A DNA stretch of 64,000 nt from Rapana venosa (GCA_028751875.1 CM054154.1:54647470-54711469); one strand, 5' to 3'; shown: positions 1 through 13,139, counted from the stretch's first letter. Program-made: numbers and translations. The notes: generated from the sequence alone by a model not told the origin.

Positions 1-114
1 TAATTTATTGATGTTTTTTTATATTATTTAAAAAAAGTATTTAATTTAGTTAATCATATTTGCATGGATTGATCCAGAAATTTTCTCTGACAGTACAATA
101 ACTCCATAGCATCA

Positions 115-414
<300 letters not shown>

Positions 415-529
415 TTTTAAATTCACAACTGTGAAAAGACGTTAAATGAATTTGAATTTAAAGGAAAAACAACAAAAAACATCACAACCCACAACACAAA
501 ACAAAAAATTTCCATGTGGGGTTTCCTTT

Positions 530-985
530 TTTATCATATATTTTGTTTTTTAGATTATGTGGTGTTTTTTTTTGTTGATTTTTTTTGTTATTATAGATCA
601 GGTGGTTGATGTTTTTTTTATAGATTTTTGTTTTTTTATAAAATCTTGTGGTGTTTGTTTCTTTATAGTTTTTTGTTTATTTTAGATTATGGGGTTGATT
701 GTATTATAGTCTTGTGGTGATGTTTTAAGAATTTTGTTTTATAGTCTATGTGGTGATTGTTTTTTTAAGATTTTGTTTATCGAATGTGGGTTTGTTTTTT
801 CAAAATTTTTTGTTTCATGATCTATAGGGATTTTCTTATAGATTTTTTTTTATTATAATTATGTGGTGTTTTTTTTCTTATAGATTTTTTTTTTATTTGA
901 TCTTTGGGGTTTTTCTTTATAGATTTTGTTTATTATGATTTGTGGTGTTTGTTTTTTTAAAGATTTTGTTTTTTATAGATTATTC
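530..985 (+). repeat. AT-rich ~40-bp minisatellite, block 1
   Basis: A degenerate tandem repeat. Each unit carries a core like TATGTGGTG followed by a T-rich stretch containing TTTATAG. Cores recur near 556, 601, 648, 689, 714, 750, 786, 828, 863, 905 and 942, so the spacing is mostly 35-47 bp. The T runs vary in length, probably because this region is distorted. The same unit returns at 1845-2330. There is no coding potential: the Phe-rich frames here are translation of the T runs. Confidence 0.8.
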
Positions 986-1844
986 ATTAAACAATTAGTA
1001 AAAAACCGGCATAATCAGTCCTTATCCCTTCCCGTGAGTTTGGGGGTTTTTAGGTGTCGTTTCGAAAACACTTCTATGAAAAAAATTCATCACCCCGATG
1101 AGTGTGCTATTTCAATTGGGTGTATTAGTGCAAATTTAAAAAACCCGTCACGATGCAACAGCCAAAAATTGTCACTTCTTATTTCTCGTTGGACTATTGC
1201 AATTTTTTTGTTGGTCTGCCGCTATTATTTGATCCTTTTAAAATTCATAATCGCATTCGAAGGGTTTTAGAAAGAAAAAATCTGAGATTCCCCCTCTCTT
1301 GCGATTTCCCCAAGGCGGGCTTTGAACAGAGAGTAGTTTACAAGATCTTTCCTTCTTTTACAATGTTCCCAAAATGCCCCTCCTCCCTTGTGAATGTTTT
1401 AAAATTTGTAACCTTTTCCCTTTCCTGTTTCTGCGAATTGTGTTAGTACCTGTTTAAAACCCAAAACACTGTTGGCCTGTCATTCTCTTTTCGGGCCCCC
1501 ATCCTTTGGAAAAACCCTTCCCTCACTTTTCCCCAAAAACCTGTTTTGACATTTTTAATCCAGCCCAAAAATATTTTTAAAAACCCTAAGATTTCCCCCC
1601 CTTTTTTAAAAGAAAACCCCATGTTTATCCCCTGCAAAAGTATCGGCCCTTTGCGAGGGTATGTGTTTTTGAAAACATTTGACAATCGAAAGTTTTTTTA
1701 TAGATTTTGTTGCATTGCCCCCATTTTTGTAATATCTGTTTGTTTAAACTTTTTTTATTTTCATTGATTGATGATTAGTTTAAGGTTGAATGCATGGCTT
1801 TGTTTTTTTCTTTGCAAGATATAGGGCTATATAAGTTCTTTTAA
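986..1844. other. Unassigned spacer between minisatellite blocks
   Basis: About 860 bp of non-repetitive sequence between two blocks of the same minisatellite. Short frames exist on both strands (for example 1153-1446 plus and 1443-1685 minus), but they are under 115 codons and contain no motif I recognise. Expanded A, C and T runs suggest distorted base calls. The segment could be an insertion into one original array. Confidence 0.5.
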
Positions 1845-2460
1845 ATTTTTTTTTATTATGGGGGTAAATTGTTTCTTTATAGTTTTGTGTTTTTTTTTTA
1901 GGGATTATGTGGTGGTTGTTTTATAGATTGTGTTTATAGTTTTTGGGGGTGATTGTTTCTTATAATTTTTTTTTAAAATTAAAGATCTTTTGGCTGATTG
2001 TTTTTTATAGTTTTTGTTTTTTATAGTCTATGTGGTGTTTGTTTTTTTAAAATTTTGTTTTTATGATTATGTGGCTATTGGGGTCTTTTTGATTTTTGTT
2101 TATTATAGATTATGGGGCGATTGTTTCTTTATAGTTTTTTTTTTTTTAGATCTATGGGTGTTTGTTTGTCATAGATTTTTTTTTTAATCATAGTCTATTT
2201 TGGTGTTTGTTTTTTAATAGATTTCTGTTTATCTATCTATGTGGTTTTTGTTTCTTTTTGTTTTTTTGTTTATTTAGTCTATGTGGTGTTTTTTCTTTTT
2301 TAGTTTTTTGTTTATTTTTAGTCAAAGGGGGTGATTTTTGGGTTTGTTTTTTTTTTTTTAAATTTTCTCTTTTTTCTTTAGTTTTTTTTTGCTTATTTGG
2401 GGTGTATTTGTTTAAATTTTTTTTTTTTTTTTTTTTAAGATGTTTGTTTGTGTTAATTTT
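1845..2460 (+). repeat. AT-rich ~40-bp minisatellite, block 2
   Basis: Same unit as block 1: a TATGTGGTG-like core alternating with T-rich TTTATAG segments, for example near 1907, 1945, 2029, 2062, 2150, 2240 and 2280. After about 2340 it decays into T-rich low complexity. The orientation matches block 1, which is consistent with one array split by the spacer or with an assembly duplication. Confidence 0.75.
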
Positions 2461-2559
2461 CCATTAAATTAAGGTTTATTTTGGTTAAGGGGGGTGGTGA
2501 GGAAGTGAGACATAAGGAAACATCCCCCAGAGAAGGGAGAGATGAGAGAGGGGGAAAAG

Positions 2560-2710
2560 GGGGAGGAGGAAAAGAGAGAGAGAGAGAGAGGGGAGAATGT
2601 TTTATGTTGGTGTGTCTTTTTTTTTCCCTCAAAAGCTTATTTTTTTCAGTAACTGTAAGATATAAAAGTAAAAAATTAGTAAACTTTGTATAAATTGTTT
2701 TCCCCCTTGA

Positions 2711-2774
<64 letters not shown>

Positions 2775-2775
2775 A
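2560..2775. repeat. (GA)n stretch and 60-bp poly-C tract
   Basis: A purine-rich segment with a short (GA)n run at about 2570-2594 is followed by a near-perfect poly-C tract at 2716-2775. Pro-rich and Gly-rich frames across it are translation of the repeat. No gene. Confidence 0.85.
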
Positions 2776-5700
2776 CAGAAATTTGATCCCAGCCTTGATT
2801 TTGGAAGAGTACCCCCAAAATTTATATTTTCTTTGCCGGGTTGGGATCTTTTAAAAAACAAACACACATCAAACAGACGCGGGCCGGCCCCACAACAGGG
2901 GACAAATACCCCAAACCCATGCCACACAAAAACCAACCCCCCAAAAAACCAACAACAACACACAACAAACACACCCCAAAAACAGTGTGAAAAAAAATTG
3001 GTAGACAAATGAAATTTGGGGCCAACAGGAACCCCATTTGTTTTTATCCCTCGTCTCTGAAAAGAATGGGCCCTATCTTTTTGGGGCCCACCCCCGGTTA
3101 GCAGGGAGCAGAAATTTCAGTCAAGGAGGGGTTTTTGGCAAAAAAGTAGGGGTAAAAATTGGGAGCCCTTTAAATTTTGGGAAGGTTTTTGGTTTTTTAA
3201 AAATTTGGGTACCCCCCAATGAAAGGGGGTTAGGGTTTAAAAGCCCCTTTTTTTAAAAAATACACAAACACAAAATTTGGGGGGAATTTAGGGAATGTTT
3301 AAAAAAAGTGGGAAAAATTTCGGGCGCACGCAGAACCAGTTCCGAGTTATAGAGCAAAATATGGGGGTCTGGGGGAAAAAAACAAGGGGGTAGGGGGGAT
3401 TGGGTGGTGGCAGGGAAGGGTGGGGTTTAGTAAGTGGTGGGGAAAGTGTGTGGTTTTTGTGTGTGTATAAATTGATTTTTTGCGGGGGCGTTTTGGTTTT
3501 TCAAACCCGGTTTTAAAAACAGGAAGTGGGTCTCTTTCACTTGGTGCTTCCCACACACCTTTCACAAAAACCCCAACCTTAACACCCCAGTCAGTCGGTT
3601 TTTATAAAGGATTTTGTTGTTTTTTCAATTTAAAAATTTTTTCCTTTTAAATTGTTTAAACATTTATTATTCTTTTTTTTTATAATAAAATATGTGGGCC
3701 CTACAGTTTTTAGTGTGTAGAGTATCCGTACCAATGCACCCAATACACACACAAAAAACGCACGCAAAACCCCCCTTTCCCTTTCCCCAACACCAGCATA
3801 AAAACCCCCTTTCCAACAACACATTAAAACAACAATGAAAATAAATACCGGGCCCTTCTTTTTTTGACTGTAAAAAAGCATTTAAAAAAAATAATATTTA
3901 TTTATTGCGTAAAAAAACTTGTATAAAAAAACACCAAAAAACGAAAAAAATTTTTAAAAATTTTTTTTGCCAATGGAGCAGTGGTTAAGGCAAAAAATTA
4001 AAATCAGAATAGTACCTATTAAACGGGAGTCCCAAAGGGAAAAATTTTGGGGTTTACTTCTTTTTTCAATCTTTTGTAAATGACTTCCCCAATTTTAGAA
4101 TGTAGTGTGAAATGTTTGGTGACACACCCCTCTTTGTAGTGTTTCTGACCCCACAGTTTACAATAAAATTAAAACAAAATTTTTTTAAAGATTGGTTTAC
4201 TTGGACTACTAAAATATGTTAAATACCCCCAAAAAATTGGTGTTTTGTTTTGTACTAGAAGAAAAAAGAAAAAAAAAAAGAAAAATTTCCAACCTCTGTT
4301 GATGGGAAAAAAGATTTAATTGAAAAAAGGTTGATCCCAAAGAATTCTGGGTGTAATTTGACAAAAATCTTATTGGGTTTGCCCGTGAGGGTTTGCGGGA
4401 AACGTTTTTTTTAAACTATTAGTTTCAAAAATAAACTTTTTGAACCCCCTCCGAAAAACTCTTTTTTTGGGGTTTTTTCCCTTTTAGTTGTATGCTTATC
4501 TCTTTGGGACAGTTGCAGGGGCTAAAAAATTAAAAAAATTGTTTCTTTAATTTATATAAAAAGCACTAAAAATTGGGTTTAAAAATCAAGCTCCTAAATC
4601 AACGTTTTAAAAGGAAAAAATACCCAAACCTTAAAAAAAGGACTTTACTAAAAAAAAGCTTTTTTGCCCGAAAGTTGTAAATGGAAATGCCCCAAAGACC
4701 CCCAAGTTAAAAAATAATGAACAAGCCCTTTTCATTAAAAATTTTCCGGAAAAGAAATAATCTTTAAAAAAAACCGCTTTTTGGTATCAGGTGGGAAAAT
4801 TTGGAAAAGTCCCAAAGCTTTAAAATTTTAAAAAGAACAAAAATCGTTCAAGACAACAAAACCCTTTAAATTGCTTTGAATCCCTTAAAAATTAAAATAA
4901 AAAGGCAAATCAACCAGATTAATAGGGGCCAAAATAAACCAAAATTACATTTCTAGCACAAATGGTTTTTCAACCCAAAAAATTCAATTTATGTTTCTGT
5001 GACTAAAAATTTACAGTCAAAAAGTTTATTTTGTGGTGGGGGGGGAGGAAAAAAGAGGACACTAATTTGCAAAAAAGTAAGATTAATTTTTTTGAAGCTA
5101 GAAATAATCTGCAATTTTTGAAACAAAGGGAAGGAGGAAATTTTAAAATTTTTTTTAGGGTTTAGACGGAATACTTGATAGGGTCTTCTCTTTCTCTTCT
5201 CTTTTTCCTCCCCTTTTTCTCTTCTCTCTTTTTCCTCCCCTCTTTTTCCCCTCTTCTCCTTTTTTCCCCTTTCCCCTAAACCCCTTTGTTTGTCAAATTT
5301 AATAGTTTTTTTAATGTGGTGTTGTTTTTTTTGGGTTTAGGTTGAGATTATTAGTTATTATAAGCGATACTGTTTTTTTTATAAATATTGTTTTAGTTTG
5401 TAGTCCCGTGGATTATGGGGTTTTAAATTTTGTTCGTATAGGGGGTTTTATTGTTTTTAATAATTGTTTTTTTTAAAAATATTAATTTGTTGAAGGTGTA
5501 TTTTTCCTTTTTTGGAACTCCTCCCCCCTCTCCAAACTTTCCCAAGTTTTCTGTTACATGGTTATGTTGTTGTTCTGGTGATTTGGGGGTCTTTGTTATA
5601 TTGTTTCTTTGGTTTATGGGGGATTGTTTTTTTAATTGTATTTTATTATGTAATCATTTTTTGTAAATTTTTTTGGGTTATTTTTTTTGATATTTTTTGT

Positions 5701-7489
5701 GGGGAAAATGTCATTTTTTAAAAACGTATTTTAAAAATATTGGGCCCCAAAAAAAACACAGTTTGTTTGGGGGGAGAGGGGAGGAGGGAGGTAATTTAAG
5801 GTTTAAAATTGTCAGTTTAAAGAGAATTGCCTTTGTAAATTTTTTCGTTTTATTCTTGTACCTTTTTTTTATTAAGTATAAAGTGAAAGAAAGGTGAAAA
5901 GTAGGGTGAATTAAATTTTTTTGCCCGAGTTTTTGATTTTTTTTTTAAATTTTTAAAAAACATTTTTATTTAAAAAGTGGGGTTTGGAGTGAGCGCGCAC
6001 GGCTCAGGTGTTTCATTTAGTATGTGTGTGGTGAAAATGTATATGTGGTAATTTGTTTTCCAAAGTTTCCCTTTTGTTTTTTTTTCTTTTTTTTTGGTTT
6101 TAAATTTAAAGGGGAAATGATTTCCTAATGTATGTTTAGTATAAACATTTCGGGAAAATTTTTTTTTGGAAAATGGCTTGATGAAAAAAAAATGCATTGT
6201 TATTCAATTTTTACCCCTCTGGAAAAAAAAATTTTTTACTTTATTGGGTAGATTGACAACCCCCCAATCACAACAGGCATACTACAGGGGCCAGCACCGC
6301 GGCCCCAAACAAAAAACCCAAACAAAAAACACACAACCCCAAAACAAACAAACCCCAACCCCAAAACAAAAAAAAAATGCGCGCCCCACTAAAATCTATA
6401 ACAAATATGTAAAGATCTTTAACCCCTGTATGTTTTCTTTTTTCTTTTCTCTCTCTTCTCTCTCTCTTTTCTTCTTCTTCAATTTCACCCCAAAAAAACC
6501 CTTTCCCCAAAAATCACATACACAAGTGAACACAGTGGCCCAATCAAAAAACAAAAACACAAAACCCAAACACACACAAAACAACAAACACACAACACAC
6601 AACTTGTCTAATATTAATTTAAAGTGAAAAGGGTTAAATTAAAGAAGAATAAAACATTCAAAAACAATTTGTTTAAAATTTATTAGAGTGAAAGGGCGTT
6701 AAATTGAAAACACAACAAACAAAACCAAAAATACTCACTATTTGGGGTAATGTACAACAACGCGGCGGCACGCACTACACACAATTGGCCCCCCACTCAT
6801 TTACCCAGCCCTAAAAAGGGTTTGATTTCTCGAGGAAGGGGAGAGGAGAGTTTAGAGAGGGTGAGGGAGAGGAAGAGGGGAGAGAGAGGAGGGGTAAATT
6901 TTTTTATAAAAATGGGTTGAAAACAAGAGTAAGAATCCCCGCCCTCCCCTTCCCAAATGTTTTCCTCCCCTCCCCGTCCCCCCTTTTCATCCCTTCCCTC
7001 TTTTTTCGATATCTTTTTTTGCATTTTTCACTTTAAATGGATCAAATGGGGTTATTTTTAATTTTTTTGGGTAAAAAATTGGTCACAGATGAGTTTTGCA
7101 AACAAAATGTTGGGGAAGGTTTTAAAGGGAAAAGGGATGTTACATGCGTTTAGGGGGCGGGGGGGCACATTTTATCACACAAATTGCCCCCCCAAATACC
7201 GGGATGAGAGAAAAAGAAAGAGGGGGAGAGAGGAGAGAGAGAGAGAGATTTAGTGAAGATGGGGAGGGAGAGGAGGAGAGGGGAGAAAAAAAAATGTTTT
7301 TAAATTTAAATCACTTGGGAAATTCAAAAAAAGTGGGAGATAAAAATAATAAAAATTAAAAGGAAATTTTTATAACGTATTTTTCCAGCAAAAAAAGCCG
7401 ACTCAAATTTTACACGTCGCACCAAAAGCAAGTATTGTTTTTAACAAGTAAATGGGCACACACCCCAAAAAAACACGTTTTTAAAAACC
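2776..7489. other. Long distorted region, nothing recognisable
   Basis: About 4.7 kb with many inflated A, T, G and C runs, no frame longer than about 150 codons, and no recognisable protein motif. Low-complexity parts include a T/C-rich stretch at 5185-5285, CA-rich stretches at 6500-6600, and GA-rich stretches at 6840-6890 and 7215-7280. Near 3972-3992 a tRNA-like string (GCAGTGGTTAAGGC) is visible, but no cloverleaf could be traced. The sequence may hold degraded retroelements that the base-call distortion hides. Confidence 0.6.
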
Positions 7490-7862
7490 TTTGGGAGGGT
7501 GATGGAATTTTGGCTGTTGAAAAGCAGGGATAGCTATGAAATGAAACAGGAGAGGAAATTCTTAGGTTTGAAACAAATATGTCTTAAGGCGGATTTAAAA
7601 GAGTCACAAGAAGGCCTTTGGCGAAGAGAGATAGGGAGGCCATTCCAAATCGATGGACCTGAAACAGAGAAAGAACAACGGCCAACAGTGGACTGGCTGA
7701 ATCTAGGTATTTGTAAGCACAAGGAATCTGCAGCAGAGCAAAGGGAACAAGAAGGGGTGTACAGGTGGAGACATTCACAGAGGTAGGAAGGTGCTGTGAT
7801 GGGGAGTGTATGTGAGTGTATACATCAAATTTGTACAAAATTTCAAAGTAAAGCAAAAATAC
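7490..7862 (-). mobile_element. CR1-like LINE 3' end (C-terminus of ORF2), copy at 7.5 kb
   Basis: A minus-strand frame over 7534-7722 ends with the signature that closes many CR1/Jockey-type reverse transcriptases: STVGRCSFSVSGPSIWNGLP, then a Phe-Lys-Ser (FKS) helix about 20 residues on. Only the last ~100 residues and the 3' UTR remain, so this is a 5'-truncated copy. It aligns by eye over most of its length with 54770-55090 (clean) and 10455-10760 (distorted), both in the same orientation. It abuts a second minus-strand LINE end at about 7865. Family-level identification is good; exact clade is not certain. Confidence 0.8.
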
Positions 7863-8435
7863 ACAGTAGATACAAATCTGCTTTTAGGCTGAAAGCATTG
7901 ATATCTTATACTAAGATTAAATAAGTTCTGCCATTATCTTTCTTCTTTGAACAGCATGGAACAAAAACTTTGCTAGCTGCATTGCATGATGTTTACTATG
8001 TGCCTGAAGAAGAAAAGGAATAGGCACGTGAATAAAATCTTTCAGGTAAGTTGTTTGGAGATCTGCACATAGTGAACAAATGTATATGAGATGGTACTCG
8101 TCTTCAATAACATTTTTGCACAAAAAGTTTTTTTTTGTCTTGGTAGTCATTGCTGTTTCTATTAAGATTATTATTCAATGGAAGAACATTCAGTCTGGCC
8201 TGTGACAGTGCAACTCTGAAACTGTAAATTTTGATGCTATCAAGATACAATTCTTTTACAAAAACAATCTTAAAAGATCTATATGTTTCATATCTATTAC
8301 TCTCTCCCTCTCTTATGGCACCAGACCACTCCTGAATAAACATATCAAATGATCTTTGCTTGAAAACACCAAAGAATCCCTGAATATCTCAAAATCTGTT
8401 GTAGCCAAACGAATTAAACCTGAACTACACAACAC
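7863..8435 (-). mobile_element. L1/Tx1-like LINE ORF2 C-terminal fragment
   Basis: Two minus-strand frames (8104-8343 and 7917-8150) overlap and read as one broken C-terminal region. The first has an FIQEW motif, about 30 residues, then LNVLPLNNNLNR. The second has a His-Leu-Ile-x2-Cys-like region where a CPxC...HLIFDC zinc knuckle sits in related elements, and ends with a KFLF/RRK segment. The plus-strand element at 31.5-34.8 kb has the same order (QEWDGTIRD, LNVLPL in another frame, CPFC...HLIFDC), so they are related. The copy is 5'-truncated next to the poly-G tract at 8440. It encodes no RT core and cannot be autonomous. Confidence 0.7.
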
Positions 8436-8439
8436 AGAG

Positions 8440-8462
8440 AGGGGAGGGGGGGGGGGGGGGGG
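8440..8462. repeat. Short poly-G tract
   Basis: About 20 G in a row at the 5' (high-coordinate) end of the minus-strand LINE fragment. Base quality falls off just beyond it, so the tract may mark an assembly join. Confidence 0.8.
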
Positions 8463-10454
8463 CACAGATAAAATTAGATTAATTTAATTTAAATTATGTA
8501 TTAAAAGAAAGCCCTGTGTATGTTAGTGAGTGGAGCCCCCCTTTTTTGTTATTTTTTTGTTTTTTGTGCGTTTAGTTTTTGGACCCCAATTGAGGGGCCC
8601 ATGAATTTGCTAAACAACAAGCATGCAGCAGCAGCACGAGAAGGCGCGCGCGCACACACACACCACACAACAAAAACCCAACAACACACAACACAACCGC
8701 AGACATGAAACACCCTTGCATGCGAGCTAGTGAAAAGGGAAAGGGATTTTTTTGGGGTGACGACGATTTTTTTGACTTTGCTTTGGAGTTAATCCCCCTT
8801 TTTTACAGTAGGCTTTTCCCTTTTCCCCCTTGGTGTGGTCTGTGTTTGTGTGTTTTTAGTGTTGTGTGTGTTTTTGTGTGTAGGCGACCTTACCGTGTAG
8901 TTGTGTTTTAGTTTAAGTTTCATAAATGTGAATCGGGGAAAGTGTGATGTGTGTGTTGGGCCGCGGCTGGTGTGGTAGGGGGAGGGGTATTTACATAATA
9001 ATAATCCAATAAACAATTTATGAAAAAAGCATAAACAAAAATTTAAAAAAACCCCAAAGAAATCAAAACAAAAAAAATAAAAAAAAAAATATAATTTTCA
9101 ATTATAAAATTTGAAGTTTTTTAAAATTAAGGGTTGAAAAGGAGATGGTTAAGACAATACAATTTTTTTAATGGAATGTTTTTAGAATTTGGAAGTGCGA
9201 ATTTTAAGGCAGTTTTTCAGATTTTGCATTTTAAAGAATTGGTGGTATTGGTAGTTTTCCCAAGAAATTTTGTTTTTTTAAAAAATTTAGTTAAAAAAGG
9301 GATTGAGCTAAACCCCTGAAAATAAGAGATACAAATTTTATTCAGAAAATTAGTATTTGTTTATCAATAGAATTACGGATTCTTATCTCCAGGAAAAAAG
9401 GTATTTGTAGTTTTTTTTTAAAAGTTTTTCCCCAACATGCTTTTTGTAACATTTTTAGCCTATGGTGGATGGGAACCTTTTGTGTCCCCGGTGTGTGTGA
9501 GGCGAATATTTTGGTTGGTGGTGTGTAATGTGTGTGGTTTGTTTAATTACACCCCTTATTTCTTATGTTGTTAAAATTAGTTTTTTTTTTTCTGGATTTT
9601 TTTGTTGTTATTTATTGTTTTTTTGTTTTTCCCTTTTTTTTTTGTATTGGTGGTATTTGGTTGTGGTTTTTGTTTTTTTTTTATATTTTGTTTTTTTTTT
9701 TTCGTTTTTTTTGTTTTTTTACATAACTTTTGGTTTGTTTTTTTTTTTATAGCTTATTGTGAGCCTGAAATAAGGGGGGTGGGGGAGGAAGAGAAAAAAA
9801 CAAAACCCCAACAAAACAAAAAAGCAATCGTGTATTCATCATCGAATTTAGCATGATTTTCGAAAAATTTGAGAAAGTTGAGGTAAAAAAACAAGAAAAA
9901 ATTTGCAAAACAAAATCGGTAAAATTTTAGAAAAATAATGTTAAAAAATTGGAAAAAAAAATGATATTAAATTGAAAAACTGTCTCGGTTTAAAATGAGA
10001 ATTTTAAAAACTGTACATGTGGGAGGTCTCGAAATAGCCTCTGTAAAAGGGAAACTGACGAGCAGAGAGGAGAGAGGAGAGGAGAGGAGGAGGAGAGAGA
10101 GAGAGAGAGAGAGAAGGAGAGGGGATATTTAAATTTTTTAAAAACGGACTTTGACCCGAAAGTTTGTGGCGTAAACCTTGTTCTAGCGGAAAGTAGAAGT
10201 GCCCTGATTTCAGTTTGGACAAAAATTTGTTCGGTTGCGGGAATAATAAAAATAAAATAATAAAAAAATGGAAAATATGTATTTTGCAAGACAATCAAAG
10301 CGCATGTTTTAACCAATTTAAAGCATACAACCAAGAAAAAATGTAGTTTAAACAAACAGATTTTTACAAAATGGTACGCTGAGCCCCAAAATTATAAATT
10401 TTAAAATTGAATAGTAAATGTTTTTAAAAGACAACGCACACCCCAAAAGTTTAA
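8463..10454. other. Distorted region, no gene seen
   Basis: About 2 kb of run-inflated sequence. It includes CA-rich sequence at 8650-8700, GT-rich at 8840-8885, T-rich at 9580-9745, and a (GA)n stretch at 10065-10125. Frames are short and lack motifs. No repeat family could be assigned. Confidence 0.6.
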
Positions 10455-10760
10455 TTTAGCGGGTGATAGGAAGGGTTAGTGAAGGTGGGATAGTTTGTAG
10501 GAAAACAGGAGGGGGGAAATCTTGGGTTTTGAAAAAATATGTTTGGGGGGATTTAAAAGTGTATGAGGTTTGGCAAGAGGAGGGGGGAGTTTCCAGTCGA
10601 GGGCCCCGAATGGGAAAAAAGGGCCCGTGGAAAGGGTTTGGGTTTGTCTGGTATTTTAAGCCAAGGTTCTGCAGTGAGCGGAGGGGAACGAGAAGGGTTT
10701 TTTAGGTGAAGCATTCCAGGGTGGGGTGATTTTTGTGGGATATTTTAAAAAGGGTCTGAT
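10455..10760 (-). mobile_element. CR1-like LINE 3' end, distorted copy
   Basis: Compared by eye with 7493-7800 and 54790-55110, this stretch keeps the same order of landmarks at nearly the same spacing: the AATATGT block, the GATTTAAAAG block (matching 7.5 kb), and a run corresponding to the SIWNGLP-coding part. Many bases are replaced by their neighbour, for example a clean GTCTTAAGGCGG block becomes GTTTGGGGGG. This shows that the flanking region is poorly called rather than truly unusual. Too corrupted to translate. Confidence 0.65.
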
Positions 10761-13136
10761 TTTAAATTTCTCTTTTTTTGATTGGAATCGTGTCTGTTTT
10801 TTTTTTGGGTAGGGCACTTCCGCCATTTTGGAACAAGTCGTGGGATGTTTATCTTAGGGGGTTCATGATTGATCCAGCGATGGAGAAAGAGAAAAAGGTG
10901 AGTTGTATTCATCGTAGGAGGCCCTTTTGGGGTGAGTTCCCGCCAAGTTGAATTTCCCTTTGGTTTTGAGGGGGCTTGTAAAATATGTTGGTCTTCCATT
11001 ATTGGTAGGTATGAAAGTTCAAACCCCATTAAAGAAAAAAAAAAATTTGGGCGGTTTGTAGACGTTGAACTTTTCCCACCCGTTAGCTTTGATCCCCCAA
11101 AGTGGGAAAATGGGTACTTATGTTGGTAAATGATGATTTCGCCAATCTGCCCTTTGGTGGGCTCGGGTTTTTAACTATAAAGGAAAAAAAGATAATGGGT
11201 GTTTGTTTTAGGAATAGGTGGTTTTAAAACTAAAGTTTTTTGAAACCATGCATGCACTGTTTAAAAACCCCAACAAACAAAAAAAAAATACAAGAGAGGG
11301 AGGTGTCTGAAAAATTTTGGAGGTAAAAAATAATGCAGAGTGCAAAATTTTTAGGGTTTCTTTAAAGAGGGGGGGGATGGTTTGCTAAATATTAGGGGCA
11401 TTTGAAAATTTTCGTGGGAAACAATGATTGTGTCCTGGGAGGGGGTAAAACAATTAAATAGCAACCCTTGGAAAAGGACAAATTTTTTCATTTCGTTTGC
11501 ATAGAAATTGTGACCCCTTCCCCCCCCCCCCCCCCCCCCTTTCTGCCAAAAGTTGTAAAAGGTCCCATTTGGTAAAACATTTTCTTTTTCTCTCTCTCTC
11601 TTTTTTTTCTTTTTTTTTTTTTCTCTTCTCTCTTGAGTGGTGTTTTATTTTTTTTTGGTCTTTTTATTTTTTATACGTTTCTTTTGATTTGATTTTTGTT
11701 GATGCCAATTTAGATTACAATAAAACCCCTTACCTTTTTCTTTTTATATAATATGTTGTTTAGTTTGCTTTAAATTATTGTTTATGATTATAAAGAAGTT
11801 TTTAGGGAAGGACCGTTTGGAAAAAAATATTTCAAAATTACTTTATGAGAATAAATTATCAATCAAAAATATGTGTTTGGCCCGTTTGTCTTTGGCTGTT
11901 TTTGGGGGTTGTCGTCTGTTTTTATTATCGTCTGGATGAGATAAAACGAGGCCGTGTTCGAAGCATGCAGAACATTTGGGGATATTTAAATCCCGTTGCT
12001 TTTTGGGAAAAAAAAAAAGGCCTTGTGTGTGGGAAAAGTGACCAAATTTTCAAAAATGATACCCAAGGGGATGGATTTTAAAAAGACACGTGCTTTTTCC
12101 CTTTCCTCAAATAAAAGATTAAAATAAATAAAAATAAATAAAATATCTGTTTTTTATTCTGTGTTTTTGTGGCAATTTCTTGATTTTTTAAATTTTCAAC
12201 AGTCATAGTATTAATTAAAATCAGTCATAAAATTTGTTTCTTTAAATGCTGGTGGGAAATAATTAAATTTTTAAATTTAAAAAGACCCCTTGGTAAAGTT
12301 CACCCGGTGTGTGGTGGGGGGGGGGGGGTTTTGGGGTGTTGTTTTTAGTGTGTGTGTGGGGGTTTTTGCAGTGTTTCAAATTGTACTATTTTTTTTAATT
12401 AAAAAAAGGAACCCCGCCGGTGGCGCGCGGTGTTTTTTGGTTATGATTTTTTGTTTTTGTTTTTGTCACTAAAAAAGGGCCATTTTTTGCCCATCTTATC
12501 AGTCTAAAAAGGGAAAAACTCTTTTTCCTCTCTCCTTTCTTTCTCTCTTTTTCCTTTCTTTTTCTTCTTCTCTTTTCTCTTTTCTCTTTCTTGTGCAGGT
12601 GATGGGTTTTAGTTTTAGTTTTAACATGTTTCCCCTTTTAAATGTACCGCGATTAAAAAGGGAAAAATTGGAAAGTGTGTGTGGCCAGCATACGTGCGTG
12701 TGTGTGTGCATGCGTGTGTTTTGTGTGGTGGTGTGTGCGTGCTTGTGTATGTTGAAAAAAAAAATGACAAAAAGAATGCTAAAAAACATAACCCCTTATT
12801 GATTTTAAAAAATACAGAAAAAAACAAAAATTCAATAATATAAAAAAATGTCCCATAGGACTTGACTGCAAACCCTGCATATCAAACATAATTTTTACTT
12901 TTTGAACTTCTTTAAAAGAATCTTAGAAATGAGAGGAATAGGGGGTTTTTAAAACCTGGGGAAGGGGAAGCATGATTGGGATTGGAAATATAAATTTTGA
13001 AAGCATTTAAATTCTTGTGTTTTGTAGCGAAAGCATTTAGTTCATTCTGAGAATAAGCTTTAGTTGTCGTTTGACGTTTTGGTTTTCAATGGATAATATC
13101 TTCAAAACGCTTTCCCATTGAATCCCTTGGGGAATG
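10761..13136. other. Distorted region, no gene seen
   Basis: About 2.4 kb with inflated runs. It includes poly-C at 11520-11540, T/C-rich at 11580-11635, poly-G at 12307-12328, T/C-rich at 12515-12595 and GT-rich at 12680-12750. Sequence becomes normal from about 12850. No frame has a recognisable motif. A 78-codon plus frame at 11845-12081 is not supported by anything beyond its openness. Confidence 0.6.
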
Positions 13137-13139
13137 TCC

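Noticed and set aside
2162..2467. Phe/Leu-rich hydrophobic frame resembling a membrane protein
   Set aside because: Comes from T-rich minisatellite and run-inflated sequence; composition alone explains it. Similar T-run frames at 9528-9856, 25518-25848 and 57356-57751 are rejected for the same reason.
3972..3992. tRNA-like string GCAGTGGTTAAGGC
   Set aside because: Only an A-box-like match in distorted sequence; no B-box or cloverleaf could be found.
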